From contig JABDKZ010000313.1 in NCBI GenBank assembly GCA_013001935.1, positions 1 through 5,162 on the forward strand: a stretch of 5,162 bases of DNA. Reading direction: 5' to 3'. The notes under the pieces were generated by a model, which was not told the DNA's origin, did no database searches, and saw only the letters and a program-made list of their open reading frames with translations. A program made the position numbers and the translations under genes. Below, in pieces: positions 1 to 5,162 of the stretch (within the stretch, counting starts at the first letter, position 1; each line of letters starts with the position of its first letter). The stretch is from Maribacter sp. (GTDB lineage Bacteria > Bacteroidota > Bacteroidia > Flavobacteriales > Flavobacteriaceae).

Positions 1-1
1 T

Positions 2-85
2 CAGGTTTACAGACATGGAAGTCAAGAAAAATATGTTTTCAGTAGAATTGGTCTTGAAGGAAACGATTCAGAAATTATTGGCTAG
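2..85 (+). CDS. Possible C-terminal end of a convergent gene (partial)
   Basis: An open frame enters from the left edge in the second reading frame and runs 27 codons to a TAG at 83-85, reading QVYRHGSQEKYVFSRIG and on to a final SEIIG. Codon choice and composition look like coding sequence of this genome, and a convergent neighbour fits the terminator-like structure that follows. The third frame is also open, to a TAA at 90-92, so the frame is not certain. I do not recognise the protein family; too little is visible to assign a function. It could equally be noncoding sequence. Confidence 0.25.
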   Translation, partial: QVYRHGSQEKYVFSRIGLEGNDSEIIG

Positions 86-103
86 GACATAACACTCCTT
101 AAA

Positions 104-191
104 TCCTCTAAAGGGGACAATTCCGAATAACTAAATCATATTTCGGTCAATAAATAAAACACCCCTAAGGTCCCCTCAAGGGGACAATACC
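104..191. repeat. Two copies of a 21-base palindromic intergenic repeat
   Basis: Two 21-base segments, 104-124 and 171-191, match at 18 of 21 positions and share the core AAGGGGACAAT preceded by a C-rich arm (TCCTCTA in one, TCCCCTC in the other). Each can fold on itself, the second with a perfect GTCCCC/GGGGAC stem. Short C-rich/G-rich palindromes of this kind are common between genes in Bacteroidota and often sit at gene ends. Whether this one is dispersed in the genome cannot be seen from the window. Confidence 0.5.
151..185 (-). terminator. Probable terminator of the sulfatase operon
   Basis: The structure lies about 50 bases after the sulfatase stop. On the minus strand GTCCCC (185-180) pairs with GGGGAC (175-170) around a 4-base loop. 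Alternatively CCCCT (183-179) pairs with AGGGG (166-162), and this second hairpin is followed almost directly by a T-rich tract, GTTTTATTTAT (160-150). Hairpin plus T-rich tract is the layout of an intrinsic terminator. The T-tract is interrupted and the two stems compete, so efficiency is unclear. The perfect hairpin could also stop a convergent plus-strand transcript, but no T-run follows it on that strand. Confidence 0.45.
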
Positions 192-237
192 CTGTTAAAT
201 TCTAAAGGTAAATCAACTTCATCAGAAAAGCACTCTC

Positions 238-1866
238 CTAATAGTTGGCCAGAATCTCACTAGCTTTATACCCAATACGCTCTGCCTTGGCCTCGAAGGA
301 AGTACCCAAAGGCAAAGGGCTATCATAAATATGCCATAACGAATCCTTGGGATGTCTCCAGATAATAGTAGCATCCGATTTTTTTGAAATGAGCCGTATG
401 CCATCTTCCTTTTCTTCCATTTCCAATGGAGATAATTTAGGTTGTTCACCCTCCGGGAGCCATTTAGCAATGAGCTCTTTTTCAGGGAACTGTCCTAAAT
501 CATTAGTCTCCTTTATCCATTCTTTCATGACTTTTCTTAAGTGCAGCAAAGTATCCTGAAATTCAGGTATGCCAGCCAAATTATTAAGCTCATAAGGGTC
601 GTTCTCCAAATCATATAGTTCCTCTACTGGCTTGTCTGGATGCAACCAAACCGACTGCCCATCATTTAACTTTTTAGTAGCATATAGTTTTCGTAGCTCT
701 TGCATCATAGGCATTTGTTCCCGATAGGCCACCGGCATGGCATGGCTAATTTGAGTATTGAAGCTTTTAATATATTTATAACGTACAGATCGTACCGCAC
801 GTAATCGGTCATATAACTCATCAAAACGGTCAGAAGAATGAAAGGTATATTCAGACTTCTTTTTAACCTCAAATTCACCAAATTGTGCTTTCCCCTGCAT
901 CACTTTTGGTGGCTCAATGCCTGCCATGGAAAGTACTGTTGGGGCATAATCAATAAAACTGATAAAACTGTCATTTCTACTATCCGCATTTTCATTGTTG
1001 GGAAATTTTATCAGCAAAGGCACCTTTATCCCACTATCATATAGGGCCCGCTTATGCCTCGGAAAAGGACCCCCATGATCAGCATAAAAGAATATGACAC
1101 TATTTTCATAAAGTCCGTCTGCTTTCAACTGGGCTATTACTTCTCCTATTTGGTCATCCAAACGCTTTAGATTACTGTAATTAACCGCCAGATCATGCCG
1201 TATCACCTCATTGCTGGGAAAATAGGGAGGTATCGGTACAGTTTCTGGATCAACATACAAACTGTCCTTACTACGCTTCCAGATTTGCGATTCATGGCAA
1301 ACCGCAAAATTAAAAACAGCGAAAAATGGTTGATCTTCTTTTCTATTTCTCCAATGACGGTTCGTACTGCTTTCATCCCAAGCACCCTGCGTCTTGGCAA
1401 AATTATAGTCCTCTTTTGGACCGTTAACACAATAGTATCCTACTTTTCGAAGGTTTTCGGTAAACATTCTAACACCTTCCGGCACAATAGGTGAATAGCT
1501 TGGTATATCAATTGAAGGTTCATTTTCTTGGGCCCATGATTTGTGAGTGCGCATATTATGGGTTCCCAATGTTGTTGGGTACATTCCGGTGATGAGTGCA
1601 CTTCTTGCCGGAGCACAAACCGGTACCGGGGAAAAAGCATTATCGAAAACCACCCCATCGTTAGCCAATGATTCGATATTGGGCAATGCAATAGTACTAT
1701 CACCATACATAGGGAAAAAACCGGGGGATTGATCTTCAGCAACCAACCAGATTATATTTGGAGGTTTACTTTCCTGTTTTTGATTCGACTTGGAATTGCA
1801 TGCCCCAATACCCATAAAAATCAGGCTTAATGATGCATATTTGAGTGAACGCAGCGTGAATATCAT
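238..1866 (-). CDS. Exported lipoprotein sulfatase (type I, formylglycine-dependent)
   Basis: This 542-residue protein is a type I sulfatase, which hydrolyses sulfate esters (or N-sulfate) on sugars using a formylglycine made from an active-site cysteine. The leader ends in the lipobox IGAC with Cys23, so the mature protein is probably membrane-anchored on the periplasmic or outer face. The core starts at PPNIIWLVAEDQSP (35-48), where Glu44-Asp45 are expected calcium ligands. The signature CAPARSALITG carries the modifiable Cys84 (CxPxR) and Arg88. CHESQIW (190-196) and ADHGGPFPRHKRALYDSG (262-279) supply further conserved residues: His191, Asp263-His264 for metal, and Lys272. ELYDLENDPYE (416-426) marks the usual C-terminal part. 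The motif set resembles the subfamily that includes heparan N-sulfatase-like enzymes, but substrate cannot be read from this. Residues 489-542 form an extra tail like the chitobiase/hexosaminidase C-terminal module. The gene overlaps the preceding TIM-barrel gene by four bases, implying translational coupling. Sulfatase assignment is firm; substrate is unknown. Confidence 0.96.
   Translation of the reverse strand: MIFTLRSLKYASLSLIFMGIGACNSKSNQKQESKPPNIIWLVAEDQSPGFFPMYGDSTIALPNIESLANDGVVFDNAFSPVPVCAPARSALITGMYPTTLGTHNMRTHKSWAQENEPSIDIPSYSPIVPEGVRMFTENLRKVGYYCVNGPKEDYNFAKTQGAWDESSTNRHWRNRKEDQPFFAVFNFAVCHESQIWKRSKDSLYVDPETVPIPPYFPSNEVIRHDLAVNYSNLKRLDDQIGEVIAQLKADGLYENSVIFFYADHGGPFPRHKRALYDSGIKVPLLIKFPNNENADSRNDSFISFIDYAPTVLSMAGIEPPKVMQGKAQFGEFEVKKKSEYTFHSSDRFDELYDRLRAVRSVRYKYIKSFNTQISHAMPVAYREQMPMMQELRKLYATKKLNDGQSVWLHPDKPVEELYDLENDPYELNNLAGIPEFQDTLLHLRKVMKEWIKETNDLGQFPEKELIAKWLPEGEQPKLSPLEMEEKEDGIRLISKKSDATIIWRHPKDSLWHIYDSPLPLGTSFEAKAERIGYKASEILANY
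1863..1866 (-). other. ATGA stop/start overlap (translational coupling)
   Basis: The TGA stop of the TIM-barrel gene (1865-1863) and the ATG of the sulfatase (1866-1864) share bases as ATGA. The preceding bases are A-rich with no Shine-Dalgarno motif, as is usual in Bacteroidota. The overlap supports this ATG as the true sulfatase start, because the lipoprotein leader begins directly there, and suggests that ribosomes finishing the isomerase re-initiate on the sulfatase. Confidence 0.8.
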
Positions 1867-2702
1867 TTTATATTTTTTAGGAATACCAGGCTTTGAGGTA
1901 CTTGTTCCACCACTCTAGAACATTCATCTTCAATGAACATGTATTTTACACCAAGTTCAATCCCCCTCTTAACGATGCCCTTAATATCTATTTGTCCGGT
2001 TCCCAAAACCACATTCGTTTCAACATCCTCATGACCAGTATTATTCCCAACCACGCCTTTTTCCATATCCTTAAGATGGAACAAAACGAATTTATCCGGG
2101 TACTTGTTCAATAGCGCCATTGGATCGGCACCACCATGTTGCACCCAGTACACGTCCATCTCAAAAGCGAAATACTCCGCATTGTCGGCCATATAATCGA
2201 ATAAGGTCCCGTTCGCATAGGGTCTAAACTCATACCCATGGGCGTGGTAAGCCAGGGTAATCCCTTCATCCTTTAACAACTTACCAGCCTTATTGAAGAC
2301 TGCCACGGCCTCCTTTACATTTTCAATATCGAAATCATTCCCCTCGTGGGGAATCCAGGCACACATTACATATTTTGCACCGAATTGTTTGGCATTTTCC
2401 AAAACCTTTTCCGGGTTATCCCTTAAATCTTCAAAAGAAGCGCCAACACTAACCACATCTAACTTATATTCGGTCAATAATGCATCGAATTCCTCAAAAG
2501 AAAGCCCATAGGTACTACCACCTTCTAAATTCGTCAAACCCCAATCACTAATGGTTTTCAATGAGCCTTCTACATCTTTTTTGAATTGGTTACGTAAACT
2601 GTATAATTGAATGCCATACTCCTGGGCACTCATTTGGTGAATACTCGTTGGCAAAACAATCGCCAATGCTACTAAGGTTAGGTACGACTTAAGACCACTC
2701 AT
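1863..2702 (-). CDS. Exported sugar isomerase/epimerase-like TIM barrel (AP endonuclease 2 family)
   Basis: This 279-residue protein belongs to the xylose-isomerase-like TIM-barrel superfamily (AP_endonuc_2, PF01261). Members isomerise or epimerise sugars, and some exported members cleave 3-keto-glycosides by beta-elimination. A hydrophobic leader ends at MSA-QE, giving a likely signal peptidase I cut after Ala26, so the enzyme probably works in the periplasm. The barrel starts at YGIQLYSLR (29-37). Likely divalent-metal ligands are Glu158 in YHAHGYEF (152-159), Asp183 in EMDVYWV (181-187), His209 in FHLKD (208-212) and Glu258 in FIEDE (256-260). The segment VLGTGQIDI (232-240) is typical of this exported subgroup. 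Length is normal for a single-domain member. It starts 14 bases after the dehydrogenase small-subunit stop and runs into the sulfatase start, so it is a central operon member. Family and export are well supported; whether it is an epimerase, isomerase or eliminase is undecided, and the dehydrogenase context favours a keto-sugar substrate. Confidence 0.9.
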   Translation of the reverse strand: MSGLKSYLTLVALAIVLPTSIHQMSAQEYGIQLYSLRNQFKKDVEGSLKTISDWGLTNLEGGSTYGLSFEEFDALLTEYKLDVVSVGASFEDLRDNPEKVLENAKQFGAKYVMCAWIPHEGNDFDIENVKEAVAVFNKAGKLLKDEGITLAYHAHGYEFRPYANGTLFDYMADNAEYFAFEMDVYWVQHGGADPMALLNKYPDKFVLFHLKDMEKGVVGNNTGHEDVETNVVLGTGQIDIKGIVKRGIELGVKYMFIEDECSRVVEQVPQSLVFLKNIK

Positions 2703-2716
2703 ATCAGTTATGATTT

Positions 2717-3439
2717 TTATGTTAACAAATTTCCTTCCTCATCCCACTCGGCAATGATTCCTCTTTTACTTTGGTCCACACATTTTGCGATCCATTCGGG
2801 GTCATAGCTAACACCATGTTGCTCCAGTATATCTTCAGGTACGCCATCCCAAACATTGGGCATATTGCCTTTATATCCTAGGTCGGCAATTCCGACCTTG
2901 GAAGTGTAATAGCCTGTAACCGTTAATTCACGCATCAAATGAAAGAATTGTATCTCCAAGGGTTGCTCCTCCAAAGGCACCTCAACATCATGAAAGGCAA
3001 TTGGATCGAGCAACTGCTTTTGTTGCTCAAGGGTTGCTGTTTTAAACTCCACTCCAAATTCTGTATTGCACTTATGATCTAACCACATTAACCCACCAAG
3101 CAGCGTGGTTTGCATTTCGGGAAAGTCCTTGCCTATGAATTCTATAAACTCGGGAACCTCAGCTTCAATTGGGCCTCCATGCGGTTCTTTGGGTGGAAGA
3201 ATAACCGTACTCAATACAGTGATTGTTTCCATTTCATGTGCATTGAACAATTGTTCGGCATTCAATTTATCAATGAGCTCCAATTCCTCAGGGGTCCTTC
3301 CAAAGAACTTTTCAGCACCTTTGGCAATATTCTGCTCAACGGAGGACTCTCCCTCAGAGGCGCAACTATTAAATACCAAACCTGTAGAGGCAGCCCCGGC
3401 TCCAAGAATAATCGTCTGCAAACTCTTTCTTCTATCCAT
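2717..3439 (-). CDS. GMC dehydrogenase small subunit (gluconate 2-dehydrogenase subunit 3 family), Tat leader
   Basis: This 240-residue protein matches the gluconate 2-dehydrogenase subunit 3 family (PF13618), the small non-catalytic partner of membrane-associated FAD sugar dehydrogenases. The leader starts MDRRKSLQ, a twin-arginine motif (Arg3-Arg4), continues through a Gly/Ala-rich hydrophobic stretch and reaches Cys26 in VFNSC, which resembles a lipobox; the protein is therefore probably a Tat-exported lipoprotein. The family domain spans about residues 66-201, with VILPP (79-83), LMRELTVTGYYTSKVG (168-183) and NVWDGVP (195-201) as its clearest motifs. A charged tail, SKRGIIAEWDEEGN (224-237), follows. 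In related complexes the small subunit carries the Tat signal for the large subunit, which folds with FAD in the cytoplasm and is exported alongside. It follows the large-subunit gene after a 165-base spacer and precedes the TIM barrel by 14 bases. No haem-binding CxxCH is present, so the electron acceptor must lie elsewhere. Family call is strong; lipidation is less sure. Confidence 0.92.
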   Translation of the reverse strand: MDRRKSLQTIILGAGAASTGLVFNSCASEGESSVEQNIAKGAEKFFGRTPEELELIDKLNAEQLFNAHEMETITVLSTVILPPKEPHGGPIEAEVPEFIEFIGKDFPEMQTTLLGGLMWLDHKCNTEFGVEFKTATLEQQKQLLDPIAFHDVEVPLEEQPLEIQFFHLMRELTVTGYYTSKVGIADLGYKGNMPNVWDGVPEDILEQHGVSYDPEWIAKCVDQSKRGIIAEWDEEGNLLT

Positions 3440-3500
3440 CTTTGTATTGTTTTAAGCCTGCCTTAGCCGACCCAAGTTTTGTTCTTTATTTACCAGTTCT

Positions 3501-3580
3501 GCGTTAAAAAATAATTCCGTAGCTATGGCTATGCAAGTATTTTTTGCCTTGACCTGGCAAAAAATAACGGCAACTTAACC
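3501..3580. repeat. Nested inverted-repeat element in the spacer between dehydrogenase genes
   Basis: The 165-base spacer between the large- and small-subunit genes holds a compact set of paired arms. TATTTTTTGCC (3538-3548) and GGCAAAAAATA (3556-3566) form a perfect 11-bp hairpin with a 7-base loop. The same TATTTTTT arm (3538-3545) can pair instead with AAAAAATA at 3506-3513. Outer pairs also exist: CCGT (3517-3520) with ACGG (3567-3570), and GTTAA (3503-3507) with TTAAC (3575-3579). A small TAGC/GCTA hairpin lies at 3520-3531. The layout resembles a REP-like intergenic repeat or an RNA switch between two folds. Its position inside an apparent operon could tune the ratio of the two subunits by mRNA processing or partial termination. 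Function is inference; the pairings are read directly. Confidence 0.55.
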
Positions 3581-3604
3581 AACACGACAGACCTAACACA
3601 ATAC

Positions 3605-5162
3605 TTAAATATTTTGTTGTTTTAACTGTTCAATGATATAGTCCGATGCTCTCCATGACAAGGCCAATATAGTCCATGTACAATTCTTATCGGCCTGTGA
3701 TACAAATGGGCCTGCATCAACAATGAAAACATTGTCAACGTCGTGTAATTGTTGATATTTATTGGTAACCGAAGTTTTGGGATCATTGCCCATTCGGGTC
3801 GTACCTACCTCATGTATAATCTGACCAGGTGCCAACAGACCATAATCACTCTCTTTTCCAGGCTTTCCCCCCAAGGGTTCACCACCCATATTATGTATTA
3901 TTTCCTCAAAAGTATCTTGCATGTGTTTGGCCTGTTTTCGCTCAAAATCGGACCATTTATAATTGAATTTCAATACGGGAATACCAAACTGATCTACCGT
4001 AGTTGGATCTATTTCACAATAATTATCCTTTCTGGCAATGGCTTCCCCCCTTCCCCCAAAACCAATTACTGAACCATAATATTTCTTAACACCATCGCGC
4101 AAGGAATCGCCATAGCCTCCAACTTTCATCCCAAAGAATTTATTGAACTCATTTGGACTATGACCAAACCCATAGTTGGGCATACCCATGCCGCCCCAAA
4201 TTTCGATATGATAGCCTCTGGGGAAATCCAACTTCGAATTGTCTCCCCACCAAGGTGAATATACATGCATGCCACCAACGCCATCTTCATTGTATGAGGT
4301 TTTGCGATTCATAAGTCCAGGTACAAAACCAACCCTACTGGCTCCAGTGGAATCATGCAGGTATTTGCCCACATGGTCACTACTATTACCCAGGCCATTA
4401 GGATGTTGCTTGCTCTTGGAATTCAATAATATTCTTGCCGAACTGCAGGCCGAGGCGGCCAATACGACTATTTTGCCCTTTAGTTTATATTCCTTACGGT
4501 CATCCTTGCTGATATAAGAAACGCCGGTTGCTTTGCCCTCTTCATTGGTCGTGACTTCACGAACTACTGAATTTACAAAGATCTTTACACGACCGCCACT
4601 TTTTTGTGCCGGGAATATCAAACAACTACCCGATGAGAAATCGGCGTATACCGAGCAGGATCGTGAACACTGTCCACAATAAAAACACACACCCCTGTCT
4701 TTGTTTATTCTTTTCGTCAACATAGACATTCTACTGGGAATGACGGGTATACCCGACTTTTTGGCTCCATTAAAATAGAACAATTCATGGAGTCTGGGTT
4801 TTGGTGGCGGGAGAAAAAACCCATCCGGGTCATCTGGCAATCCCTCTTTTGTACCGAATACCCCGATCAGTTTATCAACCTTATCGTAATATGGTTTTAC
4901 ATCCTCATACCCTATGGGCCAATCCTCACCATGGCCATCACGTGTTTTTCCCTTAAAGTCTTTTGGGCCAAATCGCAAGGAGATACGTCCCCAATGATTT
5001 GTTCGCCCCCCTAGCATATGGGATCGAAACCATTCGAATTTTGTTCCTTCGGTACGCGTGTAGGGTTCCCCCTCAATTTCCCAACCTCCATAGGCCGCAT
5101 CCCATTCCCCAAAAGCGCGGGTTGTCGCCGCACCTCTTCGTGGTGATTCATAGGGCCACTTG
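3605..5162 (-). CDS. GMC-family FAD sugar dehydrogenase large subunit (N-terminus beyond window)
   Basis: This is the catalytic flavoprotein subunit of a GMC oxidoreductase of the gluconate/glucoside dehydrogenase type, which oxidises a sugar hydroxyl to a keto group and passes electrons to the respiratory chain. The frame stays open to the right edge, giving 518 visible residues; the ATG at 5017-5015 is internal, because upstream codons read coherent sequence (GEWDAAYGGWEIEGEP; then FEWFRSH directly before it). The missing part should hold the FAD-binding GxGxxG. Visible residues 49-58, MLGGRTNHWG, match the conserved flavin-contact segment. CFYCGQCSRSC (159-169) has four cysteines spaced C-x2-C-x2-C-x3-C and may bind an iron-sulfur cluster, as a Cys-rich region does in bacterial FAD glucose dehydrogenase. 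The C-terminal GMC domain has IHEVGTTRMG with catalytic-type His450, and DKNCTWTILALSW with Asn493 at the second active-site position. No signal peptide can be judged; export with the Tat-bearing small subunit is expected. The substrate is uncertain; glucoside 3-dehydrogenase activity is the best guess from context. Confidence 0.93.
   Translation of the reverse strand, partial: KWPYESPRRGAATTRAFGEWDAAYGGWEIEGEPYTRTEGTKFEWFRSHMLGGRTNHWGRISLRFGPKDFKGKTRDGHGEDWPIGYEDVKPYYDKVDKLIGVFGTKEGLPDDPDGFFLPPPKPRLHELFYFNGAKKSGIPVIPSRMSMLTKRINKDRGVCFYCGQCSRSCSVYADFSSGSCLIFPAQKSGGRVKIFVNSVVREVTTNEEGKATGVSYISKDDRKEYKLKGKIVVLAASACSSARILLNSKSKQHPNGLGNSSDHVGKYLHDSTGASRVGFVPGLMNRKTSYNEDGVGGMHVYSPWWGDNSKLDFPRGYHIEIWGGMGMPNYGFGHSPNEFNKFFGMKVGGYGDSLRDGVKKYYGSVIGFGGRGEAIARKDNYCEIDPTTVDQFGIPVLKFNYKWSDFERKQAKHMQDTFEEIIHNMGGEPLGGKPGKESDYGLLAPGQIIHEVGTTRMGNDPKTSVTNKYQQLHDVDNVFIVDAGPFVSQADKNCTWTILALSWRASDYIIEQLKQQNI

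Noticed and set aside
123..146. CCGAA/TTCGG inverted repeat as an operator
   Set aside because: The arms are only 5 bases with a 14-base loop, and no promoter is nearby; chance is sufficient.
1440..1742. Minus-strand 100-codon open frame within the sulfatase
   Set aside because: It is an out-of-frame reading of the sulfatase region containing the formylglycine motif; the sulfatase frame is intact from lipobox to stop.
3105..3466. Two overlapping plus-strand open frames of about 116-118 codons
   Set aside because: Both lie antisense to the small-subunit gene, which has clear family motifs. They overlap each other in different frames and show no recognisable domain.
3538..3566. The 11-bp hairpin as a classical intrinsic terminator
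   Set aside because: The perfect stem is not followed by a T-run on either strand; the T-rich stretch is inside the stem, so the simple terminator model does not fit.
3440..3604. Separate promoter for the small-subunit gene
   Set aside because: No TAnnTTTG-type minus-7 element with an upstream TTG was found on the minus strand, so a promoter cannot be claimed.
3749..4072. Plus-strand open frame of 107 codons
   Set aside because: It is antisense to the conserved C-terminal GMC domain and has no recognisable family or start context.
5015..5017. ATG as the start of the GMC large subunit
   Set aside because: The frame continues open and protein-like for 48 more codons to the window edge, and the flavin-contact GGRTNHWG would sit at the very N-terminus with no FAD-binding GxGxxG. 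The ATG is an internal methionine.

Overview
The window looks like a piece of a Bacteroidota genome, most likely a Flavobacteriia-type carbohydrate degrader. The clues are moderately AT-rich DNA, start codons without clear Shine-Dalgarno sequences, a sulfatase lipoprotein, a signal-peptide-bearing xylose-isomerase-like TIM barrel, and a two-subunit GMC/gluconate 2-dehydrogenase-type oxidoreductase. The organism is inferred from these traits only.

Layout, read in the direction of transcription (minus strand, right to left): (1) 5162-3605, a GMC-family flavoprotein dehydrogenase large subunit whose N-terminus lies beyond the right edge; (2) a 165-base spacer (3604-3440) with an unusual nested inverted-repeat element at about 3501-3580; (3) 3439-2717, the small subunit (gluconate 2-dehydrogenase subunit 3 family) with a Tat-type, probably lipidated, leader; (4) 2702-1863, an exported sugar isomerase/epimerase/eliminase-like TIM barrel, 14 bases after the previous stop; (5) 1866-238, a lipoprotein sulfatase whose ATG overlaps the previous stop as ATGA. 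All four genes point the same way and the last three are tightly packed, so they probably form one operon. No convincing Bacteroidota promoter (TTG / TAnnTTTG) was found in the spacers, so transcription probably starts to the right of the window.

The left end (1-237) is intergenic. It holds a probable terminator for the operon, two copies of a small palindromic repeat, and possibly the last 27 codons of a convergent plus-strand gene.

Working hypothesis: the dehydrogenase pair oxidises a sugar ring hydroxyl in the periplasm, as the related glucoside 3-dehydrogenases do. The TIM barrel then acts on the keto-sugar (epimerisation or beta-elimination of the glycosidic bond), and the sulfatase removes sulfate from the same substrate. 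This would be a periplasmic oxidative route for a sulfated glycan or glycoside. The families and gene order are visible in the sequence; the joint pathway and its substrate are inference.
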